Below are positions 33,101 through 45,745 of a stretch of 64,000 bases of DNA, one piece after another. Within the stretch, counting starts at the first letter, position 1, and each line of letters starts with the position of its first letter. The position numbers were made by a program, and so were the translations under genes. The DNA is from Drechmeria coniospora (taxonomy: Eukaryota; Ascomycota; Sordariomycetes; Hypocreales; Ophiocordycipitaceae). The notes below the pieces were generated by a model. The model was given only the letters and a program-made list of their open reading frames with translations. It was not told the origin of the DNA and did not search any database. The stretch covers positions 2,945,390-3,009,389 of the forward strand of contig NC_054391.1 of the NCBI RefSeq assembly GCF_001625195.1, given 5' to 3'.

Positions 33101-34508
33101 GGCATGGCCGCCGGCGAGCAGAAACAGCCAGCCGCGCTGGTGGGAGGATGCCGTCTTCGTACCATGCACGTGAGGAATGAATCAACTCATCACCGCCTCG
33201 TGCCGCTGCGATGGAGACGGAGCGCGGCGTGTCCGACGGTCCGACGACGCGGCAGAGGAAGCCCGAATTGCTGGACGGAGGACTCGCAGGTGCCAAGGGA
33301 GGAAGGATCATAAAAATAGGCACAAGTACTCCGTACTCGGTGCTGGTTGCACCACAGGACTCTGTACTTGCGTTGCATGTACTGTAATAATACTGTACAT
33401 GTACTTACTGTAGGTGTACAGTGATTACTACGTACAACTACTGCCTATACCTAGAGGTAGATAGTAATTACTACTAAGGTACCTATGCTCATGGGAACGC
33501 TCGCCTGCATGTACATGTACTTGCACTGCGCTGTGCGGTACATGGTATTGCCTGCGGTTCTGCGCATTCTGCAGGCGCAGGTGCACTATTCGATGTAGAC
33601 ACGTTAGCACGTGCATGTACACGTACCGCATGCACATTGGTCGTCTCCGTCCTCCCCAGCTCGCCGTCTCGCCAGCAGTGCCCAGCACAGGGGCGAGCAC
33701 AGGCCGGCGTGGGCGCGCCGCGGCCAATCACGGAAGCCCGCTGCCGCTGAGCCTGCAGCGTCGCTCCCACCGGCCCACCCCACTGTTCCCGACGGTTCCA
33801 GCTTGCTTCACCCGCCGCTAGGTGGCTTGCTTGGGCCACCCTTGGCTTGGGCCAGCGCTGTGCCTTCTCTGTTCGTCGACGTCGGCCGAGGATACAAGGG
33901 TACGAGCCACCCACCAGTCGACCCAAAAGGTAGGTACGTATTACCCAGTGCCCCAGTGCCCCAGTGCCCACCGCCGACCAGCCCCCGGTCCAAGCCAGTC
34001 CCATTCCACCCTCTCCTCTCCTCCGTCTCCTCTCCTCTCCTCAGCTCCCCCTAGACCTGCCCGCTGGCTCCTCGGAACACCTCCAGACCGCCTTGGCCGA
34101 TTCCTCTTCCTCTCCCGCACACCAACATCACCTCGCATCGCCAGATACCCGAGCCGCTTCCATCGCCCGACGCCGTCCCCGTCTCACCTCTCGATCCTCT
34201 CTCCCACCACCTCGGACGCTCTCTGCGGCTCGCACCCAACCGCCGACGCGAGGACGCCGTCCCCCTCGAGCCGACGACGCCGCCGAGCCGAACGAGGCAG
34301 GGCACGGTGCGACCGACCGACGACCTCCTCCTACGTTTCGAACCACCCTCCAGCGCACGCGGCTGTGAAGATTTGGCAAAGCCGAGCAGGGACGAAAAAG
34401 GGCGCTCGACTCGGACTCGCGGGTCCGCGCAGTCGATGATTTCCCTCGGCTGCTAGAGACGAGTCAGGTCCAAGCTCGGGGCTCCTCGCCGTCGGAATTC
34501 GCACCACC
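30158..34508. other. Gene-free region before the RING-H2 gene
   Basis: About 4.3 kb. GTAC-rich words are abundant at 30.36-30.55, 31.37-31.42 and 33.32-33.50 kb. A CTGCCTGC microsatellite lies at 32760-32812. The last 450 bp are pyrimidine-rich and probably form the promoter and 5' UTR of the RING gene. Several open frames of 150-240 codons occur but look like GC-driven noise with no domain. Confidence 0.5.
32757..32815. repeat. CCTG microsatellite
   Basis: Interrupted run of CCTG tetramers (CTGCCTGCCTGCCTGC core) ending in ATGCATGCA. Confidence 0.8.
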
Positions 34509-35974
34509 ATGGCCGTCGTCCAGCGGGCCCTGGGCCAGGCCGCCCTGCTCGTTGCCAGGGCCGCCACGTCGACGCTGGCCGACTCGGCCACGACGTCGGC
34601 CACGGCCACGGCCACGACGGAGATGAACACGCCTCAATCGTCGAAGCCTCCGGGTACCAATCAGAGCAACGACAACACGCAAAATAACAATGGCTCGAGC
34701 TCGCCTCTGCTCTTCTTCGTCGCCCTCGGCTTCGGCGTCGTCTTCACCAACCTCTGGTAAGAACCCCCTCGCTCGATGCGCGTTCGCCCTGCCCCCTGCC
34801 ATCCCCGTCGTCGTCGCCCTCGCACGACTCGCCCGGCCGGCCGCAACGCTCGTCTCGCCTCGACGGCCCGTACCCGCTGACACGCTGCGCCCGCAGGATC
34901 ATCGTCGGCGTCAAGTATTGCTTCCGGTACAACGCTCGCAACCGAGCCAGGATGACAAACGACGAGGGCGAGCCCATCACGCTCGAGACGGTCCAGCGCC
35001 CTCATCGACGACGCCGCGAGAAGAAACTGATGTCGATGAACGAGGTCAACGAAAAGTTCCCCATGATGAAGTACAAGAGCTGGGTCTCGGACCGTGCCCG
35101 GGAAGGCCTGCCCACGGCCGGCGGCGTCTCCGTCCCCGCCAGTCGAGCGAACAGCGTCCGCGATGCCGACGGCGTCGTGGCTGCCGTCGCGAGACGCTCT
35201 GCCGAGGAGCAGCGACAGTCGGAGCCGGCCACCGGGACCGGCTCCGTGGCCGAGACCAAGAACGAGCCGGACAGCTCGCTCGTCGATGGCGATGCCGGCC
35301 AGACGTCGGGCACCCAAGAGACGATGATGACGCCGGCCGTGCGGCCTGCGGCGGCTGACGAGGACGTCGACGAGGACGTCGAAGAGGATGAGCACATCGA
35401 CGCCGCCCTCCCACCCGAATGCCTCGGCACCCCGGGCGACTCCTGCGCCATCTGCATCGACACCCTCGAGGACGACGACGACGTCCGCGGCCTGACCTGC
35501 GGCCACGCCTTCCACGCCGTCTGCGTCGACCCCTGGCTGACGAGCCGCCGCGCCAGCTGTCCTCTCTGCAAGGCCGATTACTACACGCCCAAGCCGAGGC
35601 CGACGCCCGAGGCCGACGCGAACGCGAGGAACGGTACCAGCCAGGAGGCGCGTGCCCAGTCCCGCCTCAATCTCCCCGGCCGTCTGCGTCCCGCCTGGTT
35701 CCGCCGTGGCGCCGACGACCCTTCACGCCCCGGCACGTCGCTGCCACGCTTCGGCAGAGACCGATCGCGACGAGCCACCGGCGGCCAAGCCGGCCCGACC
35801 GAACCTCGACCCGCCCAACCGGCCGACGGGACGCCTCTCGCCGACGCCGGCGTCTTCTCCGCCGTCCGGCAGGCCTTCCGATTCGGCCGAAGGAACGAGC
35901 CGCCCGCGCGAGAGACGGTCTCCCCGTCGCGTCTCGAAGCCGGTGGCCGTCCGGAGATGACGTCGACGCAATGA
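34509..35974 (+). CDS. Membrane-anchored RING-H2 finger protein
   Basis: Probable E3 ubiquitin ligase. Two exons, 34509-34756 and 34897-35974, with a 140-bp intron that splits the codon of Trp83; 441 residues. The start lies in a strong ACCACCATGGCC context. The Ala/Thr/Asn-rich N terminus has no clear signal peptide and is followed by one transmembrane segment, SPLLFFVALGFGVVFTNLW continuing into IIVGVKY (about 65-91), then a basic cytosolic flank. A RING-H2 finger starts at Cys266: CAICIDTL, then GLTCGHAFHAVCVDPWL, then ASCPLCK, a complete C3H2C3 set ending near residue 308. Before it is an acidic stretch (DEDVDEDVEEDE) and after it a long Pro/Arg-rich disordered tail. Fungi have several such proteins; I cannot assign it to a named yeast gene. 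Confidence 0.9.
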
Positions 35975-36660
35975 CGAGGCACCGACCGACCGCCTTGGTT
36001 GGCCCCGAGCCGCTCGGAGCCGTTTCGCCCTTCCTCTCACAGCTCTTTTTCCCCTAGCATTGATTTTCTCTCCTTTAGCCTGTTTGCGAGCGTCGCTGCT
36101 CTCGTCACAAGCACGTGCATCCTACTATGCTGGACTCGAATCATTGCATTTTCGCTTCGTTCTCCGCGACACGTCGTCGCTGCGCCCGGCGACGAAACGC
36201 TGCTGGAGGCCGTGGGAGGCGAAAACCTCGCCGGCGGCCGCCCACGCCTGCCACGCCACCCGCCCTTGTCGGCACGGTGGCCGTCGTCGGACGCGTTGAA
36301 GAGGCGGGCACGCGTGATGCGTTGCCTGTCTCTTGCTGCGTGCAAGCAGGTTCTTGTAGGACGTCGAGCGGCACAGAATGAAGACTCGTCACCCGCCTTG
36401 TGCATTCAGGCGGGGGGATGTGACGTCGGAAGCATTCTCAAACTTGGGAACGATATGAACACGAAAGATTTCCCATGGCAGCGGTGGAGTTGAATGGTTC
36501 ATGTGGACATGGCTGGTGGCTGCGTGATTTCATCATGGGAGAATTTTGTCTCGGTTTAGCAGCCACTACACTACCCAATGCGACGGCACGGCTTCCCCCT
36601 TGGCCCTGCACGCCACCCGATTTGCCCTGGTGAATGGGACATGCGTCGTGCGTCGGGGCG
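35975..36660. other. Convergent intergenic region
   Basis: It lies between the RING-H2 gene and the DUF3752 gene, which are transcribed toward each other. No gene seen; probably two 3' UTRs. Confidence 0.5.
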
Positions 36661-37641
36661 CTACAGGTATGATCCTTTTTGAAATCGGCCTCCAAAGTTG
36701 GCCGACTTGGCCACCAGCTCCCTCCTCTGGGCCGTGCCAATCTTGCCGCCCAGCGCCATGTCCTTTTCCCTGTCGAACGCTCTCTTGCTCGGGTCGTCTT
36801 CCTCCTCGTCCTTGGCCACGCCCTGGCTCCTCTGCCTTTTCGCGTGCGCGTCGTACATGCTCTCGCCCCTCGACGCCTCGACGCTCGCCGCGATCCGTCG
36901 ATCCCTCTCCTCGTCGGCCTTGCTCCTCTGCTGGTGGCCGCCCGTGTCGGGAGCGTCGGACTCTCCACCGATGCCTCCTGTCCGGCCGAGCACGGAGTCT
37001 TGCAGCCGACGGAGCTTCTCCTCGGCCGTCTCCGTCCATATGGACGACACAGCCGAGGCACCGGGCGCCGCCGGCTTGGAAGCAAACTTGCGGTTGCGCA
37101 TGCGGGTCGGGTCACGCTCGGCGTAGCCCGACGCCGCGCTCGGCGGGGCGAGCATCCAGCTGTCTCGCTGGGTGGCCGCCTCGGACGGCGCGGGGGAGGG
37201 ACCGATGGGCGCTGCGCGCTTCGTCGTTGCCGACGGAAGAGAAGGGCCGTAGTCGTCCGAGTCGGAGTCGGAGGATGTATCCTGCCTCTCCGTGGATCCT
37301 TGCTGCGGACCCGAGAGCATGGAAGACCCAGCGTCCGTGCCGGCCTCCGTCTCGGCCTCTCTCGGGACAGCCGACGGGGGCAGCAAAGGCCCAGCGGCCG
37401 ATGTGGAAGGCTGCGACGGCGGCGTCGTCGTCGTGGGTGGCATCGTGGGTGGCAGGGCGGGTGCTGCGCTGGGTCCGATGTCGTCATCCTCGTCGGCTGA
37501 ATCGCCGAGGTCTATCTCGTCCGCGTTGGGTTCGCGGCGAGCGTGTTTGCTAGAGATGTCGACGTCGCCATCGCCGCCGGCTTCGGGCGTGCGCTTGCGC
37601 TTGTTGAGAGGCGCAGGTGGTTGTGGGCCGATGGAGGGCAT
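36661..37641 (-). CDS. GPALPP-motif / DUF3752 protein
   Basis: Intronless, 326 residues. The family is recognised from repeated short motifs: DDDIGPSAAPALPP near residue 55 and DDYGPSLPSATTK near 130, both variants of the GPALPP motif, and a conserved C-terminal DUF3752 segment. The latter includes RKFASKPAAP, ERDRRIAASVEASRGESMYD, PSKRAFDREKDMALGGKIGT and RRELVAKSANFGGRFQKGSY. An NKRKRTPE segment near the N terminus is a possible nuclear signal. Biochemical function is unknown; the protein is highly charged and mostly disordered. It is divergently arranged with VPS8, sharing a 1.2-kb upstream region. Confidence 0.88.
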   Translation of the reverse strand: MPSIGPQPPAPLNKRKRTPEAGGDGDVDISSKHARREPNADEIDLGDSADEDDDIGPSAAPALPPTMPPTTTTPPSQPSTSAAGPLLPPSAVPREAETEAGTDAGSSMLSGPQQGSTERQDTSSDSDSDDYGPSLPSATTKRAAPIGPSPAPSEAATQRDSWMLAPPSAASGYAERDPTRMRNRKFASKPAAPGASAVSSIWTETAEEKLRRLQDSVLGRTGGIGGESDAPDTGGHQQRSKADEERDRRIAASVEASRGESMYDAHAKRQRSQGVAKDEEEDDPSKRAFDREKDMALGGKIGTAQRRELVAKSANFGGRFQKGSYL

Positions 37642-38887
37642 TTCTCCCTGCGTTGCTGTGCCGCGTGTGAGGTGATGAGAGGCGAACAGAAGGAGGACGC
37701 GTCAGGATGGTGGATGCCGAAGTTGGCCTGGCTGGCTGGCCAAGGAACAAGCACAAGTAAATACTTCCAGTGGTAGAACAGCAGTGTAGAAAGGCTGGAT
37801 GCTGCGGTTGCCTTTAGCTTGGTGGATAATACTGGAAACGTGGGGGATCCTTGTAGCGATTGAAAAGTGGAGCAGCTACAGAGAGCGGAGTATTTAGTTG
37901 TGCACCTACGGAGTACAGTACAAGTACTCCATACTTGTAGGGGTACTTGCGCTGTACAAGTATGCTGTAAATGCGCAAATGCATGTGCTGTAGGTACTAC
38001 TAGCAAGTACTTGTACTGTATGGAGAACGTACTAACTCAGGTACTATGTGTACTGTAAGTGCAAGTAATGCCGCAGGCACCCTGTCCCGATGCACGGTGC
38101 TCTCGTGTTGTGCTCTGCTCACTACAACCACAGTACTTACAAGTACTTACTTGTAGCCTTGCATGTAAGTATGCTGTACCTGTACTCGTAAGTACATAGC
38201 AGATGCGACTTCCGCGTTGCTACCCTATGCCAACTGGCTTGTCTACCGGTTTTGCTGCAATTCAAGACTGACACTGACGGTCCCTGACGCTACGATCGGT
38301 GCGCTGTCGCATTGGCCAATGTCCCAAAAAGTACAGCCAAATTTATTGTATCAGCGCGAAGGAATACAAGCAAGTTGAAGAACCAGATGCATCTGTTGTT
38401 GACCAAGAGACCTTTGTACAGTACTTAGGGTACTTCCAAGTACTTACGGAGTACTGCTGTGCCTACTAAGCCAACTACAGTAGGTTGAAATAATACGGTG
38501 CCTGGCAGCATTCCCCACCACCAGCGAGCTCCAAATGGCAACGGGAAATCCGCGGCCCGCCCAGACGCCGCACCGCTGGCGAGGTGCCTGCCTCCGAGGT
38601 GTAACGGAACCTTGCCGTCGAGCACAACCTCCATGCTTCTCGGCAGCTCATGATGCAGCTGCGGAGGCGACGGCCCCCCCATCCGACAGCCCAGCCAGAC
38701 CAGTCCCCGACAACGGACAAACGGGAAAACGACGCACCTGCGACGGAAAAGCCACTGCCACGGGGACCAGGCGTCGATCGACCGCCCCGAGCGTCATCCG
38801 GCGTCTAGCTAGCTTGGCCACGAGCCTCGAGCTCTCGACGAATCTTTCTCGACCGCCAGTGGACGATGTGATGGAAGCCAAAGCACA
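37642..38887. other. Divergent region between DUF3752 gene and VPS8
   Basis: About 1.25 kb holding both upstream regions. GTAC-rich words cluster at 37.90-38.20 and 38.42-38.46 kb. No gene seen. Confidence 0.5.
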
Positions 38888-41800
38888 ATGCCTGATTCAG
38901 AAGACCCGCCCCCATCGAGGGGCAACGGTGGAGAGGATGGAGCGAGGGAACTGCCCGATCAGAACAGCGATGATGTCCCGTTGCTCGAGGAGCATGCCGG
39001 CGCGCCCTCGACGGGGACGGAGACAAACACGAAGCGGCACCGCACCGTCGTGCGCGATACCTTCGAGGATGGCTCCGACGCCAGCTCCATAGATGCCAGC
39101 TTGGTCGACACGTTGCCGCGACGAGTCGGGAGCCCCGTCGATTCCCTTCCATCGACACTCGGCGAGGCACCATCCGTCCAGGTACGTCTCCCTCTCTTTC
39201 CCGACTCTCCCCTCCAGTCTAACCGACCAAAGGGCTCCCGCGTCTCGTCTCCGGGGAGCAGCATCCTGCCCTCGTTCGCCTCTCGGCCCACGCCAGGCAG
39301 CCCGACGCCGACCTTTCGACCGTTCGACAGACGCTTCCAGTCCCGCATCACCTCCTCGGCCTCGAATTCCCCTCGTCCCTCGTCCCCCGCCTTCCTCTCC
39401 GCCCACAGCCGCAACGTGTCGCTGAGCTCCAACCTTGTCCTCGACCCGGCCGACAGCAGTACGACGACGGCCCCCTGGGAAGTCGTTCGCTGGACCCGCC
39501 TAAACAAGCTCAACAAGCAAGCCTTCTCCGAAGCGGGCCGTCGCAACTTTGGCTCGCCGACCTGTCTCGCCGTCTCGGCCTCGATAGCGATAGGCACGTC
39601 CAAGGGCATAATACTGCTGTTCGATCATAATCAGGGCCTCAAATTCATCATCGGCCCGGGTACCAAAGGTCAGTCGCGCGTCCGCTTCGTGATCCTACCT
39701 CGCCCAACTCTTTCGTTGACGTGACCCCTCCTCTCAGCCGTCGAGTCGGGAGCCGTGACGGCGATTGCCGTCTCTGCTGATCATACGACCGTCGCCGGCG
39801 GACATGCGAATGGAAGCATCTTCACCTGGGACACCGCCAAGGCGGCCCGACCCTTCTTGACCATCCCTCACATCGACGAGGCCCAGGCGCAAAGCCGGTC
39901 CGCCGACGGACATGTCACCAACATGGCCGTCGTCCACTTGGGATTCCTAGGAACCAGACACACCGCCCTGGTGTCCGCCGACGATCGAGGCATGGCCTTT
40001 TCCCACCTCGCAACCCGAGGCACCGGAGCGCTCGGGAGGACGGTCAAGACGACAAGGATCCTCGGTCGCTACCCCGGCATGCCCACGCCGGCGGGCAAAC
40101 CGCTCAAGCCGAGTACCGTCCTCGGCTTCGCATCGCTGCCTCTGGGCAACGTGGAGCGAAAAACCGACGCCATCGGCCTGACGGCCATGCTCACCCCCTA
40201 CTTGCTCGTCATCGTCTCCACCACCCCGGTCGCCCAGACCCAGCACAAGTCCGCGAGACCAAAGGACGTGCCGGCACACAGCACCATGACCGGCTGCCTT
40301 GCCTGGTTTCCCGCCGTCAAGCTCAAGGCGCCGGATCCCCACACGGGCTCCGACCTGTCAAAGGTCAAGCTCGTCTACTGCTGGTCCAACGTCCTCACCG
40401 TCCTCGACGTCGATGAAATCGCCAACGAGAACAAGGACCACCCGGCGACGCTCAAGTTCAGAACCCGCAGCCGCTGGAAGTGCGAGGAGCCCCTCGTTGC
40501 CGTCCAGTGGCTCGGCCGTTCCGTCCTGGCCGTCCTCACCATATCGCAGAGGCTCATCGTGCTGGAGGATAGAAGCATGCGAATGACGGAATCCTTCGAC
40601 CTTCTTCAAAAGTTCATCTACCACAGCGACCTCTTCTCGACCCAGCTCCACAGCTTGGTCGAGCAGCTGGACGAGGAAGACGAGTCGATGCACGGCGTCG
40701 TCGCCGATGCCTTTTACATGAGTTTCAAGGCGTACAAGGGCAGGATATTCCTCCTCGGCTTCAGCGAGGTCTCGGTTGGTGCCCTGTCGAACTGGGCTGA
40801 TCGCCTCATCGCCATGATGGAGGATGGCGACTACATTGGAGCCATCCGTCTCGCAACCTCGTACTACACCGGCGACGCCGACAAGCTCACCGTCGGCTTG
40901 CCCGAGGACACGGAGCTTCGGCACTCCATGGTGCAGGACAAGATCGTGGAAATCATCACGGCCTCGCTCAAGTACGCCTTTGGCCAACGGGAGCGGAGCA
41001 GCGACGAGGCGGATGACCATCACCTGCGGCAGCTTGCCGAGACGTGCTTCACCGCCATCCAGGCCATCGGCGCCACCGATTATCTCTTCGACGACATGTA
41101 CGAGTGGTACGAGAGCGCCGCCGTCGATGGAATCTTCCACGAAACGCTGGAGCCCTACATTCTGGATGAAGCCATCACGATAGCGCCCCCCGTCGTCGTC
41201 AGGGACATGGTTCGTCACTACGTCGCGAACGGGTGGGAGGGGAGGCTGGAAGAGATGATATGCCACATGCAAACGACGACGCTCGATCTGGACCAGATCA
41301 CGCTCTTGTGCAAGCGCCATAATCTCTACGACGCCCTGACGTATGTTTGGAACCAAGCGCTCGGCGACTACATCACCCCCGCCATCGATCTGCTCGGCCT
41401 CCTGGTGCCGTTGATGACCCACGACGGCGACGACGGCGAAGGCTACGACAGCGTCAATGCTCTCAAAATCTTCCCATACTTGTCGTACGTCCTGACGGGA
41501 AGAGTGTACCCGAGGGGTGAAATGATGGAGGACGATTCGGCGGCCAAGGCCAAGTCCAGTCTCTATTGGTTCTTCTTCTCCGGCCAGACCGTTGAATGGC
41601 CACGCGGCAGCAGCCGCCGGTTTCTGACACGCCCCGGCCAAGACTCGGAGCCGGCGTTCCCATACCTCCGACTCATCCTCAAGTTCGACGCGCCGAGCTT
41701 CCTGAGCGCCCTGAACGAGGCGTTCGAGGACAGCTTCCTGAACGATTCTCCCGACAACCAGGCCACCGGCGGTTCGCGAATGGAAATGGCCGAGGAGCAG

Positions 41801-43720
41801 ATCTTTGGCCTGACCATCAATCGCCAGTACATTCTCACCATCCTCCTCGATGTCATGAACCCGGAGGACTTCGCACCCGAGGACACAATCTACCTCGACA
41901 TGTTCATCGCCCGCAACCTGCCCAAGTTTCCCCAGTACCTCCTCTTCTCCGGCTCGATCCTTTCCAACGTTCTTTCGGGACTTTGCAACTACCCCGGCGA
42001 CGACCTGGCGGATGACGCGCAGCTCAGCGCCGAGTACCTCTTGTCCGTCCACCAACCCGCCGACATGCCCGCTCTGATGCCCTTGTTCAGGAGAGCCGGG
42101 TTTTACCGGATACTGAAACACATATACACGACCGAAAAACAGTACGGGAAGCTCCTCACCACCTATTTCGAAGACACCGAAGACCTTGACGCGGTATTCG
42201 ACTGCATATCCGGCTGCCTTCGTCCCCAAACCGGGCTGGACACCCGGCAGCTGCAAGAGGTGCTGCGCGTCGTCGAGGAGCACGCCAGGGATCTGCTCCA
42301 GCTCAGCCCCAAGAGGGCCGCGGCCACCTTGGCCTCCCAAGACACGGCGGTTCACCGACACGCGATCGAGTCTGCGCACGACAGGCCCGATCTTCAGTAT
42401 TCGTACCTGAACTCCTTGCTGGAGCCCGAGAGGCCGACGGAACGCGAGGACAACCTGGACCAGGATCTCGTGGAACGGTACGTTCAGCTCATGTGCAAGT
42501 TCGACCCTCACCACGTCTCCGACTACGTGGGCGCGGTGCAGTCGATCGACCTCCGGCTGGAGAACCTGTTGCCGACCATGGAGGCGACAGGCGTCGTGGA
42601 TGCCGCCGTGGTGCTCATGGCTCGCGGCGGGCAAGTCGCCAACGCCATGGATCGGCTCATCCGTCATCTGCACACGCTGGAATCCGCCCTGCAAGGTCTC
42701 CTAGGCGGCGGCGACGAAAAGGGAACGGATGAAGTGGATATCCAGGAGCCTGCGGAGGAGCTGCTCCACGGTCTGCAAAAGGGCGTTCACGTCGGCATAT
42801 GGCTATGCCAGGGGCAGACGAGGACGTCGAGGAGGGCAAACGTGGTGCAGAGGAAGCAAGTTCCTTCCAAAGATGGCCTGTCGACCGACGAGGCGCTGTG
42901 GTTGAGGCTGATCGAAGCCTGCGTCAGAGTCACCAAGAATCTGTCGCCGGCCATTCTCCAAGCCGTCGACGACGGCGCGGTCGACGAAGGAAAGCTGCCG
43001 ACCCTTCTGCGGTCGTTGGTGCAGCACACCTTCACATCGTTGCTCACCGCAACGTCCGACCAAGGGCACGGCGGGACCGAGGCCAAGCTCTTGTTCAGTA
43101 CCGGATCCAACCTGTCGTTCCTGCGCATCCTGAGGGCATTTCTCAGCCAGGCGGCCGCGTCGTCGCCGAACCTCGCCGACCTGCGCAGCGTTTTGTCGTC
43201 CATCTTCTCGGCGTACGCGTACGAGGAGTCGATACTGCGGCTGTCGAATCGCCTCCTGGAGCGAAGCCTCTTCGTGAGCGTCGACCGAGCCGCCGAACTG
43301 CGACAGCGCGGGTGGCGACCCCGAGGGTCGACCTGCGAGGGTTGCGGGAAACGAGTCTGGGGCCCCGGCGTCGCGGGCGGTGCCGTGCTGGAGGCCTGGG
43401 AGAAGAACCAGGCGATGGAGGATTCGTCGAGAAAGGCCCGACAAGCGCGCGCCGCCGAGCGGGCCAGGGGCAAGCCGGGTGACGCCGCCGGCAAGGGCAA
43501 GGGCAAGAGCCTCGACACGCGGCCGTTGAGCAGGCACACGGAGACGGATGGAGCGGAGGCCGGCCGCGAGGCGCCGCTGGAGCCGTTGGTAGTCTTGGCC
43601 TGTCGACACATTTACCACCGGAGCTGCCTCGAGTCACTGCAGGAGAAGCAGGTGCATTCGGTTGCGGGACGGGAGAGGGAGTACAGGTGCCCGATTGACG
43701 GCGACGTGCGGAGAATGTAG
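38888..43720 (+). CDS. VPS8: VPS8, CORVET complex subunit
   Basis: Vacuolar protein sorting protein 8, the CORVET subunit that contacts the Vps21/Rab5 GTPase on early endosomes and tethers membranes for fusion. Two exons, 38888-39668 and 39738-43720, with a 69-bp phase-1 intron; 1587 residues. The first 210 residues are a disordered, acidic, Ser/Pro-rich leader. A beta-propeller begins near residue 230 (CLAVSASIAIGTSKGIILLF, then VTAIAVSADHTTVAGGHANG). The central Vps8 signature includes YHSDLFSTQLHSLVEQLDEE and LGFSEVSVGALSNWADRLIA, followed by a long helical solenoid. The C terminus carries a RING-like finger: CEGCGKRVWG near 1460, then, after a long basic insert, LACRHIYHRSCLE and CPIDGD. 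A 36-nt stretch at 39182-39217 has GTACGT and CCAG ends but is in frame and too short for a normal intron, so I kept it as coding. Confidence 0.95.
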
Positions 43721-44280
43721 CGAGCCAGTGCATGCCTGTCCGAACTGGCCCTCGACGATGCTCACGGAGAAGGAACGGAGCGTCGATTCAACGGCGACTG
43801 CAGCGATTCACCGTGACTCTGTACGCACATGTCGGATGCGTGCCATGTTAGAGTGTTGACTGCGGCACCATGCTCGCCTTGGATGATGGTCGTCGGTGAG
43901 TGGCCGTGAGGTGCCGCAGCAAGCGAATAATCCCTTGCACGAACAGGTTCTGCTTTCTGCCATGGGCAATTGATATTACACGTAAATTAAACAAATCAAC
44001 TTGGTTTGCAGTCCGTCGTCGCTGATGGAATGAGCGACGGCGGCCTGAGGTACCCAGTACCCTAGTATCCGAGGCACTAAAGGGGACGAGATGCAATTAT
44101 CAAATACAGGCTATACAGGCTATACTGGCGGCTATTCGTAGCACTGCTGCGCTACCCGTGGCGAACCACTCAGGCGCTGAATGATTCGCCCGCCGCTTGG
44201 CCTTTTCCGCCGACCAATGCACCTGCAACGTCATCCGGGCCATCACCGTTCCATCGCGCCAGAGGACAGACGCAGCCGCC
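43721..44280. other. Intergenic region
   Basis: 560 bp between VPS8 and the PIG-P gene on the same strand. No gene or notable repeat apart from a few GTACCCAGTACC-type words near 44050. Confidence 0.5.
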
Positions 44281-45024
44281 ATGTCCCTGTCCTCGGAAAA
44301 GGACGAGGAGGACGGCGACGACTATTTCTCGGAGAACCAGTTCTCCGACTCGTCAGGGGCCGAGGCCGAGGAGTCGCCGCCGCGGCCACCGTCGCAGAAC
44401 TACTTTGCCCCCCCCTTCTACGGTCGTCCTCCGACGCCTCTGCCGCCGTCCCCGTCGCTCACGTCCCTCCTGCGACCGTCGCGGCCGACGACGCCCGATG
44501 CGTCGGATGACGAGAACATGGCGCCGGTGCCGCGGGCGGCGCCCAAGGTGCCGACGTACGAGTACTACGGCTTCGTCCTGTACCTCTTCAGCAGCCTCAC
44601 CTTTCTCCTCTGGCTGCTGTGGAGCTACCTCCCGGCGCCTTTCCTGCACGGGCTGGGCATCTACTACTATCCGAACCGCTGGTGGGCGCTGGCGATCCCG
44701 GCCTTCCTCGTCATGACGCTCTGCTACATCTACATCGCCTTGGCCTCGTACAACATGGAGATGCTGACGGTGCCCCTCGGCAGCGTCGAGACCATCGTCG
44801 ACGGCGCGGGCAAGCTCGCCGCCATCGACTCCAAGGGCCGGCTGCGCGGGAGCAGCAGGCGGGAGAGGAAGTGCGACGGCAACGGCAAGCTGAGGTGGAG
44901 GGAGATATGGAACGAGGGGACCGACGCCGTCATGGACATACCCTTGGCCGGCGTCTGCGAGGTGCTGTACGGCGAGGGAAGGGAGGAACCGGCGAGGGAA
45001 GACGGAGCAGGGACAGGAGCGTGA
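44281..45024 (+). CDS. PIG-P / GPI19-type GlcNAc transferase subunit
   Basis: Subunit of the ER GPI-N-acetylglucosaminyltransferase complex that moves GlcNAc from UDP-GlcNAc to phosphatidylinositol, the first GPI-anchor step. Intronless, 247 residues; the ATG lies in GCCATGTCC and the frame upstream has no ATG. Residues 1-95 are acidic and Pro-rich. The PIG-P domain follows with two membrane segments: YYGFVLYLFSSLTFLLWLLW (about 98-117) and WWALAIPAFLVMTLCYIYIA (about 137-156), joined by a loop with the characteristic LHGLGIYYYPNRWW. The C-terminal part holds the usual VDIPL-like element as VMDIPLAGVCEVLYG. UAP1, which makes the sugar donor, lies 16 kb away, which I take as coincidence. Confidence 0.92.
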   Translation: MSLSSEKDEEDGDDYFSENQFSDSSGAEAEESPPRPPSQNYFAPPFYGRPPTPLPPSPSLTSLLRPSRPTTPDASDDENMAPVPRAAPKVPTYEYYGFVLYLFSSLTFLLWLLWSYLPAPFLHGLGIYYYPNRWWALAIPAFLVMTLCYIYIALASYNMEMLTVPLGSVETIVDGAGKLAAIDSKGRLRGSSRRERKCDGNGKLRWREIWNEGTDAVMDIPLAGVCEVLYGEGREEPAREDGAGTGA

Positions 45025-45745
45025 TGGAACCCGATCTCCCTTCTCATACGACCTCATTCACGCATCGTTTGCAGCGAGCGCGGGTGGATGGGGAACGTTG
45101 GTAGGGAGGCATACCGGAACTTGTACAATTACACATGTATGGATGGGCGCCGGCACGCGCACACGGCTATGTGCCTTGTTCTCTCTTTTCAGACGCCCAT
45201 TTCCACCGGTTCTCGGAAAGCCCACGTGCTCGTCATTGTGCTCAACCATCGCCGGCGGCGCAGCCAGCTCGAGCAAGCGCGAGTATTGCCGTATGACGGC
45301 TGGATCAGACATTCATGGTGCACGCGAACATGGCCGTTCTCCTCCATTATGGCGATGCCCCGTTAGCTGCGTCACAGCTCCACACCCCACCATGTTGGTT
45401 TTTTTTACAACGCTATCAGCTAATTAATATTAGTACAGTACTTCCTGTACAGTACACATGGGTACCTAAGCACGGTTCTACAGTACACCTAAGTAAGTAC
45501 TCCGTACTTACAGCACACTTGCAAGTACTGCATTGTACTGGTAGGTGTACAATGGGTGCCCCATTACCAGCAGCAGCCCAAGTACTAGTAAGTACTGTAA
45601 GTAAGTGCCTGTAATACTAACAATGTCTCCGAAATTTCTTCCAGGATTGTTGACGACCACCTCCACGAACACGCAGGCGTAGGCATCAACTGCCAACCGA
45701 TATCGCCCCGACTACAGCACATGCGTATCCTGTGCCGCCGCAGCC
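45025..45745. other. Intergenic region with GTAC words
   Basis: 720 bp between the PIG-P and ROK1 genes. GTACTTAC/GTACTCCGTAC words are dense at 45430-45600. No gene seen. Confidence 0.5.

Noticed and set aside
40358..42694. 778-codon open frame antisense to VPS8
   Set aside because: Same codon-bias artefact; the sense frame carries the VPS8 solenoid without interruption.
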